From: Reclinomonas americana ATCC 50394 | Lineage: Eukaryota; Jakobida; Jakobea; Jakobida | Assembly: GCA_048213135.1 (NCBI GenBank) | Contig: PS015251.1 | Location: 3,550-36,119, forward strand | Reading direction: 5' to 3' | Length of the DNA stretch: 32,570 nucleotides | In this document: piece by piece, positions 21,401-31,200 of the stretch | Numbering within the stretch: the first letter of the stretch is position 1 | Layout of the letters: the number at the start of each line of letters is the position of its first letter | The notes under the pieces: generated by a model | The model's database searches: none | What the model saw: only the letters and a program-made list of their open reading frames with translations | Told to the model about the DNA's origin: nothing | Program-made: the position numbers and the translations under genes

Positions 21401-21511
21401 CGACTTTGATCATCTCGACTGGAAGGTGCGTCGAGTGCGCTCCTGACTAATCTTTGTGCCTCTCACCACTCCTCTCCACAGTGCCCCGGACCGGACACGG
21501 TGTTCCAGTGA
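17753..21511 (+). CDS. Secreted phospholipase B, GDSL/SGNH lipase (PLB1-like)
   Basis: Hydrolyses acyl esters of phospholipids; the signal peptide (MRALLALL, LASA) implies secretion or vacuolar delivery. Seventeen in-phase exons: 17753-17995, 19044-19166, 19226-19266, 19328-19447, 19861-19924, 19981-19999, 20065-20099, 20165-20238, 20297-20335, 20394-20430, 20766-20792, 20864-20872, 20931-21053, 21115-21162, 21219-21307, 21365-21425, 21482-21511. They give 393 aa. The SGNH blocks are intact: block I GDSMSAG with the nucleophile Ser, block II SIGGNKG, block III IIGANNLCG and block V DCFHPS with Asp and His. PLB1 hallmarks are TLPNFIK, FDNDWKMLT, RVFVNLL, LWNNLM and a closing KCPGP. Exon 12 is a 9-nt microexon. 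A start at the upstream in-frame ATG 17429 would add 108 residues with a second signal-like segment. The exon 14-15 junction is the least certain. Confidence 0.93.
17996..19043 (+). repeat. CT-rich intron 1 of phospholipase B with a tandem repeat
   Basis: Two copies of a unit of about 180 nt (about 18085-18260 and 18250-18400) share GTCAGCC, TTCATTCTCTGTCATGACCCCTT and long TTCTTC runs. A 20-N gap at 18437-18456 interrupts a (CT)n tract. The remainder is pyrimidine-rich without supported exons. Confidence 0.7.
18437..18456. other. Assembly gap (20 N) in a CT microsatellite
   Basis: The 20 N lie inside a (CT)n run in phospholipase intron 1. Twenty is likely a placeholder, so the true distance is unknown. 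No coding exon is affected. Confidence 0.9.
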
Positions 21512-21580
21512 AACCAAGCACACTGGCGTGCACTCAGACACCCACATGCAAACAAATGAATTCCAACAATGAGTACTTCA
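21512..21580. other. Convergent 69-bp spacer between phospholipase B and CDC123
   Basis: The two stop codons face each other across 69 bp, so the 3' UTRs must overlap or be very short. No AATAAA is visible on either strand in the spacer. Confidence 0.6.
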
Positions 21581-24500
21581 TCACATGATTGCACATCTGC
21601 GGCGGTTGCTGCGCGGAGGCTCCTCCGGTTCCGGATCAGGAATGTCGCTAGGCAGCTGTGCGGCGCCGGCAGTGACATTGCAGAAGGCGTCCACGTACTG
21701 CAGGGGAGGGAGAGGGGGAGGGAAGGAGGGTGAATGGGAAGAAAGAGTCTGTGTCGAAGATGAGTCGCGCAACATCGTGAGTGATTTGCGGAAGTGGCTT
21801 GTTGACGTAGCGCAGCACCACGAGCGCGTCGGGATTCTCTGTCGCTGGCGGTGAGGCACAACCGCGAGGGAGTCAGAGAGAGGATAAACACACCTGCCGT
21901 GCGACCCGGACGCGGTGCCACCACCGCAGAGCAGTGTTCGGGCTGGTTCTCGGCGCCGAGGATCGCGCGGTCTGCGCCGCCGTACTTTTCCACGTGTTGC
22001 TGCATGTCGCCCCAGATGTCGCGTCCGTTCTGCAGCGCCCTCCGCTCCACCTCCCATGAGAACAGGGAGCTGCCGGTTGATGGCCCTGCAAAGAAGAGAG
22101 TGAGCACTTGAGTTTATCATAGGTTGCACGACACACAAACCGTAGGGGTTCACTTCAATCAGCCAGCTGCGGGTGCGATCGGCGGAGAATGCAAAGTCCA
22201 CGATGCATCGCTCGTACGGCAACACGGCCAGTATCTCCTCAAACATGGCGCACATGCGGTCGAGGAATTCTTGCTGCGCGCGAGAGGTGAGCGAGGGGCA
22301 AAAGGAGGAAGGGGGCTGTGATGGAGCGTGCGACGTACCGCGTGCTCAGCAATGGTGGGAAAGAACACAATGTTGGTGTACTGGGAGATGCCGATGAGCT
22401 GGCGGTCGCAGACGATCTGCGAAATGGGGGAAGGGGAAGAGAAGGGGGTGAGAAGGGGAAGGGGGAGGGGACGGGGAGGGGAGGGTGAGGGAGAAGGGGA
22501 AGGGGAAGAGGATGAGGAAGGGAGAGGAGAGGAAGGGAGGGAGGGAGGGAGGGAGGGAGGGAGGGAGGGAGGGAGGTGAGGAGAGGGAGGGAGGGAGGGA
22601 CTGATAGACTCGTCCCGAANNNNNNNNNNNNNNNNNNNNGGGGAGGGGAGGGGACTGATAGACTCTCCCAACTTGTCTCGTTCTCTGCCTGGCTGTCACT
22701 CTTTCAGTATTCAAACTGCTGCCGAATGCGTGGCTCTCTCTCCTATCTGCCGTTGCCCTGTGTCAGTACGTTGTGCGTCAGCCAGCACCCTTCTCAATGG
22801 TACAGCAGAAATATGAGGACAAACAAGCTCTCATTCTCCTCTCTCTTTTCCAGCTAATGCTGGTTGCTCATTTTTCTGCGTGGCTTTCTCCGTTCTGTGT
22901 TGTCACGATGCAAACAACCCTGACGCCGACACGTTTTCTGTCTTGCGCCCTCGAGTCTCACAACAATGGTGCAGATACTGACCTGACATTTTCCTCTCTC
23001 TCTCACTTCCCTTTCCCTTTCCCTTCCCATCCCATTCCCACCACTCACCCCGCGAAACTCCAGCGCCGGATCGAGGTCCGCCCACTGCCGAATCACCACG
23101 TGAAAGTTGAACGGCTGCGTGTCCATGTGCATGATGGCGCCGATGAGATCCGTGCGAACGCGCTCACTGGGAAGAGGAGCGAATCCGTCGGCAAAGGAGC
23201 AGGAAAAACGGAGGAGAGTGCAATACTCACCTGCGCACCATGGCCCACATGGCGTCCGCAGCGGAATGAGAGCAAACCAAGCGTGTGGCGGCAGTCTGCG
23301 GTGATTGTCAGTTGCACTCTTCATGCTTCCTTCCTTCCTCCCTCCACTCACCAACAGTGCATGCAGTCTTCCATTCGCCGACGGCGGTCCTTCTCCGCAC
23401 ACCGCTCGCATCTGCGGTCATGAAGTGAGCATCCCATCTCCCAACCTCCTCCATTTGGCATACGCACCTCCTCCTCCACCACCTCGCGATACCGCGGGTG
23501 ACTCTCCAACAGCCCAGCATCCTTGGGCGATCGTGTCGACAGGCGTACAAATGCACCGCACGCAGTCCACTGCTCAGCCTATTGCAGGAGAAGGAGACGA
23601 TCAGCAAGAAGGAGAAGAAAGAGGAAGAAAAAGAGGAGTGGGAGCATCGGATAAGGAAGAAGAGGAGAGATGGAGAAAGCAGGAGAGAGCAAGGAGCATG
23701 GGGTGAAGGAGGATGATCGAGGAGAACAAGGAGAAATGCAAGTGCAGGTGTGGGAGAAAAGGAAAGAACTAATGGAAGGAAACCGGGAACCGAAGTAAGG
23801 ACGGACGATGCGAATGATGCGACGAGGTGGAATGGAGAGAAAGACAAAGAAGAAGAGTAACATCGACAACAGAATGAATGCAACGCGGGGTAACGACAGA
23901 CGGAGAAGTAACTGAACCACAGCACCACCGTCACTACCATCACCACCAGCGGATCGAAAGAAGACGGAGGTTAAACAGAGAACACCCCTTGCCTATACCG
24001 CCGCACCTCCAACACTCGCTGAATCTTCTCCGACAACTGCGCATACGCCGGCAACGTCGCACACAACCCCTCGTGCGACACATCCGCAAACGACGTGTCC
24101 AGTCCAGCCGCCTGCGAGCGTTCCACTGCGCGAATGACCGTGTATGCCTCGTCGATCGCTGCGTAAAAGCAAATGAGTTCACAGAGAAAGGAAACATGAA
24201 AGAGAGAGAAGACGGACCGAACCCCAAAGACGACAGCAAAGAAGGCGATTGATCATGCATGAAAATCGCAAACAACGAGCAGTGTGAATAAGAAGCGATT
24301 GGGCGGGGGAGAGAGCATGCTTCTAGTGTGCGTTGGCGCGTCGTAGGCAGGGAAGTGAGAGAGGAATGAAGACGATCGACAAGAGCGAGTCAGGGAAGAG
24401 ACAACAATGAACATGACCGATCATACTTGAATCACAACAATCAGGTCATGCAAATGAGAAGCGACTGGGCGGAGGAGAGAGCATGTTCGCTTGTGTGTGC

Positions 24501-25303
24501 CGTAGTCAGGAAAGAGACTCAGCAACGACTGCGATCGTGTGAGTGCGCAGTGGAGAGGGAAGATAAGGATCGATCATGTAAATCACAAGAATCGAGCAGT
24601 GTGAATAAGAAGCGATTGGGCGGAGGAGAGAGCATGCGTCTAGTGTACGTTGGAGCGTCGTAGGCAGGGAAGAGAGGAATGAAGACGATCGACAAGAGCG
24701 AGTGAGGGAAGAGACAACAATGAACATGACCGATCATGCATGATAGTCGCAACAATCAGGTCATTCGAATGAGAAGCGACTGGGCGGGGGAGAGAGTATG
24801 CTCGCTTGTGTGCGTGCGTTCGTCGTAGTCAGGGAAGAGACTCAGCAACGAATGCAATCGACAAGAGAAGAGTCAGGGAGGAGATAACAAAGAAGGCGAT
24901 CGATCATGCATGAAAATCGCAAAAATCAAGCAGAGTGAACGAGGAGATGACAGGCTCGAGAAGAGCATACACCGCTTGGAGTGTGTATGTGGTGTGTGCG
25001 TCAAGGACATTGACAAATGATCGCTCTTTCCTCTCCTTCTCATCAGCGATCGCTCACCTCGCGCCTCTTCGATCGTCAACGGCAGAAATCGCGTGGCAAA
25101 CGTCCACGGAGCAAGTGCATCGATCCTACACTCATCCCGAATCAGAGAGCGAGAAAAGTAAGAGAGACAAGTGTCGATTGCTATTTATACAAACGCAACC
25201 AATGTTCCGGATCGAAATGCGACGAGTAGGCGAGGCGACCGGCGTCGGCGCCCGGGCCAAAGGTGAATGGGTTGATGGAGGCGTCGGGTTGCGCGGATGA
25301 CAT
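21581..25303 (-). CDS. CDC123/D123 family ATP-grasp protein with C-terminal CaaX box
   Basis: CDC123 proteins are ATP-grasp chaperones that help eIF2-gamma join eIF2-alpha, the first step of eIF2 assembly. Twelve in-phase exons (minus): 25303-25200, 25125-25058, 24158-24007, 23578-23468, 23411-23352, 23295-23231, 23166-23049, 22416-22339, 22273-22141, 22085-21894, 21844-21807 and 21697-21581. They give 411 aa; human CDC123 is 336. Family motifs in order are WTFATRFLPLT near residue 40, VRLSTRSPKDA, IRQWADLDPALEFRG, DRQLIGISQYT, CIVDFAFSAD, WLIEVNPYG (ATP/metal-binding region) and SLFSWE. The C-terminus is atypical: PEPEEPP, then RSNRRRC-A-I-M and stop, a polybasic stretch with a farnesylation-type CaaX box. 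The exon 11 donor (GTCAAC) is the weakest junction, but the final reading frame is fixed by exon 12. The start faces the unknown secreted gene only 96 bp away. Confidence 0.9.
22417..23048 (-). repeat. Low-complexity intron 7 of CDC123, with assembly gap
   Basis: It contains a (GGGA)n tract at about 22430-22615, a 20-N gap at 22620-22639, and the same GGGACTGATAGACTC word on both sides of the gap (22598 and 22652). The gap may therefore be a collapsed or artificially duplicated join. No exon is evident between 22640 and 23048. Confidence 0.65.
24240..24970 (-). repeat. Higher-order tandem repeat in CDC123 intron 2
   Basis: Five copies begin with GATCATGCATGA-like sequence near 24249, 24419, 24571, 24731 and 24901 and continue with GAAGCGA(T/C)TGGGCGG and GGAGAGAGCATG. 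Spacing is about 150-170 nt. Two unit types alternate: one has GAGCAGTGTGAATAAG and TCTAGTGT, the other CAGGTCAT and CGCTTGTGTG. The array thus grew by duplication of two-unit blocks. No coding exon lies in the array. Confidence 0.8.
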
Positions 25304-25399
25304 GGTGTTGGCTCAACGATGGACGGCGAATGGGGCGGAAAAGGAAATGTCCTGGGAGGACGATGTGAAGTTGAAAGGGAAGGGATGTCGCGAGTGGGA
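25304..25399. promoter_or_regulatory. 96-bp head-to-head bidirectional promoter region
   Basis: The start codons of CDC123 (minus) and the unknown secreted protein (plus, 25400) are only 96 bp apart, so both promoters and 5' UTRs must share this segment or extend into each other's gene. No TATA box is visible. Confidence 0.55.
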
Positions 25400-27300
25400 A
25401 TGCGTGGTTTTGTGATTGGTATGTGTGTGTGTGTGAGACAGAGAGAGGGAGAGTGAGGGAATGAGAGAGAAGAAAGAGAGGAGAGAATGAGAGCGAAGGA
25501 AGAGTGGAGAGAAAACTGATGCAATGCATGAATGTGTGTGTGCGAGAGAGAGAGAGAGAGAGACTGAGTGAGGAGAGTAGAGGATAGTGAGACCGAGAGA
25601 GTAGAGAACAAGTGAGAGAGAAAGAAGAAAGAACGGAAAAAGTCCGAGTGACTTGGCGAGTAAAGAGAGAGAAAGATAGACACACACACACTCTCTCTCT
25701 CACCCACACTCAGAGAGAGAGAGAGAGCGCGCTGTACAACTGAGGGTAGAGAGGGGCGAGAGAAGGAGAAAAGAGAGAGAAATCCGAGACACACTTCTCT
25801 TCCCCCATCTCTCCCCTTCTCTCCCCTTTCTCTTCCCCTTCTCTTCTCCCCTTCTCTTCCCCCATCTCTTCCGCCCCTCTCCCCTTCTCTTCCCCTTCTC
25901 TTCCCCCCTCCCTTTCCCTCATCCTTCCCCTCACCCACCCTTCCCCTTCTCCCTTCCCCCTTCACGCAGCCATCACCACCACCACTCTCCTCCTCTTCAT
26001 CACCCTCTCCACCCTCGCCTCTCCCCTCCGCGGCGACTCTGCCTCCCATTCCACAAGCTGCCGCGGCACCTCGCCCATCGACTACACCCTCGTCAAACCC
26101 TCCACCCCCGCCTCCTCATGGATCGGCTACGGCAAGGAGCTTCAACTCAACTGCCTCTCCGGGAGCATCACCGACGGCACGGCAGACGCACCCCTCCTGC
26201 TCTTTGTCAACTCCACCGCCGTGCACCACTTCAACATCACCTCGTGGACCGACGATCGCCAGGCGCTGGCCAATGGAGTGCAAGTCGGCCTGCGCTGGTC
26301 GTCGCCGACGCCGACGCTGTGGACGCTGGTGATGGAAGGTGGTAGTGGCGGCGGCGGTAATAATGTGCGAGTGGCGCTGCGTGCCGACTTTGTGATTGAC
26401 GGCGTGCTGGTGCCGGGCTTTGACGGGCAGCCGTGGTCGGCGCAGCATGTGGGCCGCCATCGCCTCGCCACGTTGGACCTCGGCTACGGCACGGTGGTGC
26501 GCTTGAATTCGCTGCGCGGACAGCTGTGGGACGAGCACTCGAGCGCGCCGTCGTTCCTCCTGCAGCTCATGCCGCAGCAGTACCCCGACTCGCTGATCGA
26601 CCTCACGCCGCTGGTGCGCAACGCACCGCAGCTGGCCGGCGGACTGGCCATCAACGCGCAGTACGTCGTCCAGCAGGGTGACACGGTGGTGCCGACGGCG
26701 TGGACGTTGCAATTCCAGAATTTGAACGAGGTGTGGAACTCCGACCTGCTGCTCTTTGTCGACGCCAAGGTCGCGCCGGCGCCGCCGCCACCGCCGCAAG
26801 ACAATTGCCGGCCGGCGTGCACGCCGCAGGGCGCCATTCCACTCGCCGACTGTGCGTGGTACACGAGTGCGACGGGCGGCATCACGTGGCTGCCGACGTC
26901 GTACGCCAAGGCCGCCGCTTGTGCGTGCACGCTGGAGGGCTCGCCGGGCGCCCTCTCGCCCTCGGCGCAGTGCGTGCGCGAGCAGGTGCACCTCGGGCAC
27001 ACCAGCGAGGCGTACTGGACGGAGGCCGAGAAGCAGGAGTTGGCGCACTGGAAGGCGCAGCTCTGCAACGAGTTCTTCTGCTACCCGCAGTACGGCGCGA
27101 TTATCGAGCGCATGTCGTCGGTGGCCTACAAGCTGCACATGGACGCCTACGCCAAGTGCTGCTGTCCGCATGGGGCGGCGCCGCCGGAGGATTGGGAGTT
27201 GCTGATGTTTGGCAATTATGATGGGTGGGTGTCGTCGGTGTGTAGGGTGGTGGTGTGGTCGATTGAGACTTTCGGGCCGTGTGGGTGTGAGAGGTGGTAG
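25400..27300 (+). CDS. Unknown secreted two-domain, cysteine-rich protein
   Basis: Exon 1 is 19 nt (25400-25418, MRGFVI plus one base), spliced to 25970-27300. The join in phase gives MRGFVIAI followed by TTTTLLLFITLSTLAS, a clean signal peptide, which supports the choice of a tiny first exon. The product is 449 aa. Residues about 35-265 form a domain rich in beta-prone segments (LLLFVNSTAVHHFNITSW, VQVGLRWSSPTPTLW, LLLFVDA) with at least two N-glycosylation sequons (NST, NIT). A Pro-rich hinge (APAPPPPPQ) leads to a C-terminal domain of about 165 residues with many cysteines (NCRPAC, ACAC, CNEFFC, KCCCP, PCGC). I do not recognise either domain. The last 30 codons are G/T-rich, so the extreme C-terminus could be altered by an unseen splice. 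Likely exported or cell-surface; no function is proposed. Confidence 0.72.
25419..25969 (+). repeat. Low-complexity intron of the unknown secreted gene
   Basis: The 551-nt intron runs from GTATGTGTG to CACGCAG. Its 5' two thirds is a GAGA-rich purine tract on the sense strand (25430-25780) and its 3' third is CCCCTTCTCTT-rich. It is the one clear exception to the pyrimidine-rich sense strand of the other introns. Confidence 0.6.
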
Positions 27301-28262
27301 GTGGGGGGAGAGAGGGGGAAGGAGGGAAGGAAAGGGGGAGAAAGGGGGAAGGGAGAGAGAGGGGGAAGGGAAGGGTGAGTTCAATGTATGTTAATAATGA
27401 GTTTTTTTGAGATGAAGGGGTGGGAGGGCAATGGACGCTGAGGGACATTGGGATTGGGCAGGCAGAAGAGAAGGAACCAGAGTGTGAGAGAGAATGATCA
27501 GCGCGCAAGTAGTAAGAGCGCATTCGAGAAGGCAATTGCAAGCATAGAGTGGGAGAGAATCATCGACAGAAGGCGGTGCAAGTGTGTTGATTGTGTGCAG
27601 GTCCGGAGGGAAAGCGAGAGGCACACAAAGTGTCAGAGTGTTGAGATCGGACAGAATGAGTCGAAAGAGTCATCTGCAAGGGCACAAATGACGGCAGACG
27701 ATGGGAGATTGAATGAGAGAGAGGGATGGGGCACTGTTGCGAGTACATGAAGCGCAGGCTGGCGAACAAGGAGCGATTTTGATGAGCTGTGTGCATGTTG
27801 ATTTGCGCTGCAAATACCGCGACTAATTTGCTGACCAGAAGCGAAACTGCGCCTGCAAGACTCGACACAAGCTCAAGAGTGGTGCGTTCTCTGTTGCGTA
27901 GGCCTTCCCTTGCCTGATGTTGCTGTGGTTTTCACCTTTGCAAGCAGAATGGCAATTTGCTGTGGAAATTGAATTCCGACATGCATTCCAAGCCACGGCC
28001 TGCGCTCTTTGCTTTCTGCCCCATGGCCCTGCTGAGCACCCTTCCGAGTCCATCGTTCACGCTTCTCGGGCCCGGCGCGGACTGACATGCGACTCGCTTG
28101 CAAATGTTCGCCATTTCGCCAAGTTGCGCACAAGAAAAGGCTCGCGTGTTCGTTTAAACACTCACCTCATTCTTTGCCTTCTCACACGCGCGCACAAACC
28201 ACCGCCGACTTAACGAAAAAGTCTCGCACTTCCACTCTTACCACACACTCAACTCAGCAACA
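27301..28262. other. Intergenic region upstream of the EF-hand gene
   Basis: A GGGGAGA-rich tract (27300-27380) follows the stop codon of the secreted gene. The rest is unique mixed sequence with no frame I recognise and no supported exon. The last 150 bp before 28263 should contain the EF-hand promoter and 5' UTR. Confidence 0.4.
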
Positions 28263-31200
28263 ATGGCAGATGGTGAGTGTGTTTCGGACAGAGATTATAT
28301 TGCAGTGTGCGTGTGCGTGTGCGTGGGTTTTGTTTTGTGAAAGTCGACTTTTTTGTGTGTGTCTCTCTCTTCTCAGTCTCTATCTCTCTGTCTGCTATGA
28401 GAGAGGAAGAGATGCAGTATCACAGTGAGACTTTGACAGTCATCTCGATTCACATTGCGCAGATTTGATTGATTGATGTGTATGTGTGTGCGTTGTTTGT
28501 CCGAGTGCACAGAGGACGCCTATGCGCATCACAAACAGTGAGGAAGTGAGAGAGGGAAGTGAGCATGTGTGTGTGAGAGAGAGAGTGAACGGTGTTTCGC
28601 ATTTCTTTGGTTTCATTGTCCAGAACTGAGTATTGGCACTCTCGTTTTGCAGCGCTTCCTTTTTTTCTCCCTCTCTCTCCCTCATGCGCGCTCATACGCG
28701 CCCGTGCCATCTCTCCTCTTTGCCTCTTGCTTTTTATTCACACGAGAGAGACAAAATATCGAGGAATTATTCCGTGTCACTTCCTCTTCTTTTCTCACAA
28801 GCACCCTTGCCTTCTCCTCTCTGCCTCCTCTTGCTTTTTATTCACACGAGAGAGACAAAATATCGAGGGATTATTACGTGTCTAATTCTTCCCTTCTCTT
28901 CTTTTCTCTTGCCTTCTCATGTCTGCCTCCTCTTGCTTTTTATTCGCATGAGAGAGAAGGAATTATTCCGTGTCTAACTTCCACTCTCGCTTCTTTTCTT
29001 GCGTCGAAGAATGGTTGTCATCGTCTGGCATTCGCTGACCTCCACTTTCTTGCGCACTATATTCTTGTTCATGCCTCTGATATCGTGGTCACGTTCCGTA
29101 TTTCTCTTCGTCGCTGGTTCCCTGTTATCGACGTTTCTTTCTTGCCCGCATTCTGTTCGTCATTTGCATGTGCACACAATACGCGTCAATTGTTGCCTCT
29201 TCATCTCTCGTTCGTTCTTCTTTTCCTCCTCTCCGTTGTCGCACCAGATCAACACTTCTTCTTCAACCGTTCACAGCGGCTGGCTCTCTCCCTCTCCCTC
29301 TCCCTCTCCCTCTCCCTCTCCCTCTCCCTCTCCCTCTCCCTCTCCCTCTCCCTCTCCCTCTCCCTCTCCCTCTCCCTCTCCCTCTCNNNNNNNNNNNNNN
29401 NNNNNNCCTTTCCCTCTCTCCTCTCTCTCCCTCTCCTTCCCCCTCTTTCCCTTCTCCCTCTCTCCCTCTCTTCTCCTCCATCTCCTTTACATACTCTTTC
29501 CTCTCTTTCTTGATTTTTCTCCTCCCTCCCCGCTTCCCCTCCCTCGCCCCTCATCGCTTTTTCCCCTTTACCCACTTCCCTTTTTTTTGCACAGTCGTTC
29601 CGCAAGTGAGAGACGGGTACTCGGAGGAGGAGCTGGAGAAGGGCCGCCAGCTGAAGGCCATTCTCACCTCGCCGACGTTGCGTTTTCTCTCGCATCTCTT
29701 CCAGCGTGCACACAGGCTGAACTCACTCTCATTCTGCGCGCAGATTCGAGGAGGTGCCATTGACTGGATTCTCGTGGTGTCACCTGTGTTGCTCACTTGT
29801 CTATGCGTGCAGGATGCCGCCAAGTCGTTCAACGACATGGTGTGTGCGTGTGCGCGCTTCTTCTGCTGTGCCGTCAAGTGTGCTGACAAGGTGGATGCAG
29901 TGCGACGGCGCCGACATTCCGAAGGAGGTGACCAAGATGCTATTCGCGTCGTGGAACGAGGCAGCCAAGAACTACACCGACTCGGTCGAGTGCCAGGTGC
30001 CGACCGAGGGCGATGACGTGAGTAATCCAGTACGATTGCATTTTTCCAGTCTTCATGCTAACCCCTCTCCGTTGTCTTTCAGTTCGAGGGGGCGTGGGCT
30101 TACTTTACTGGTGATGCCAGCTGCGAGAATCTCAATCTGGCGGCAGTGAGTTTTTTTGCACTGCCCGCGATAGCATACTTCCAACCACACTTCTCACTCT
30201 GCTCGCCACCAGTTCACCAAGGCGTACCGCATGTGGGCGTCGGGTGTGATGCGAAAGTGTGGAGTGGAGCTGGACGAGGGCGACGCTGCGCCTGCCTCGA
30301 GTGCCGCAGAGTGCGTGCCAATTTGGAGAGTTGATGCAAAGGAACGAGAGACTGATCGCGACTGTGTGTGCGTGTGCGTGTGCAGGGAATCTGCGAGCGC
30401 CGGGTATGTATGATCCTTGTTGATGTGATGTTTACGTTCTCTCTGTATCTGACGACTGTGGGCTCGTGGCATCGCGTTCTTGCAGCGGTGCACCTGGTGA
30501 GTTTGTTGTGCTTCAGTGAGCTATAATCGGGCTGTCTCCTGACCTTTTTGTCTCTCTGCAGGCGACGAACTCCGTCAAATGATCAACTCTCCGCAGTTGC
30601 GTGGTGGTCGTGTCATCCTGTCTGCATAATGCTGAGCTGACTTTGTTGTTGCTCGCAGGTTCGAAGACGTGCGTCGCTAGACTTTCTTGTGCTCCGTGTC
30701 ACTCCTGCATCCCGTCTCCATACCCCTTCTTCTCTCAAAAGAGAGAACCCTTCTCCTGCAAGGAGAGACCCCTTCTCTTGCAGAGAGATGAGTACCTTTC
30801 TCCTGTACTGAGAGAGAATTCGTCGATTGCAGAAAGAGAACCCTTCTCCTGCAGAGGGAGAGAGAACCCCCTTATCCTTCAGCGAGTGAACCCTTTCCTG
30901 CATAGAGAACCCGTCTTCTCCTGTAGCGTTAGAACCTTTCTCTCCGTCAGAGAGAGAACTTTTCTCCTCCAAGAGAGTGAACCCTTGTCTTGTAGAGAGA
31001 GAATCCTTCTCTTGCAGAGAGAAACCCTTCTCTGGTACCCCGCTCTCTTCAGAGATAGACCCCTTCTCACTTCAGAGGGAGACCCCTTCTCACTTCAGAG
31101 AGAGACCCCTTTGCCTTGAGAGAGACCCCTTCTCACTTCAGAGAGAGAGACCCCTTCTCACTTCAGAGAGAGAGAGACCCTTGTCACTTCAGAGAGATAA

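Noticed and set aside
26484-27068. Minus-strand frame opposite the secreted protein
   Set aside because: Shadow frame in GC-rich coding DNA; the plus frame has a signal peptide, sequons and a regular Cys pattern.
29168-30016. Plus-strand frame of 282 codons across the CCCTCT array into the EF-hand exons
   Set aside because: The Leu/Pro run is the microsatellite; in-phase splicing from the 10-nt exon 1 to 29595 gives the conserved two-lobed protein instead.
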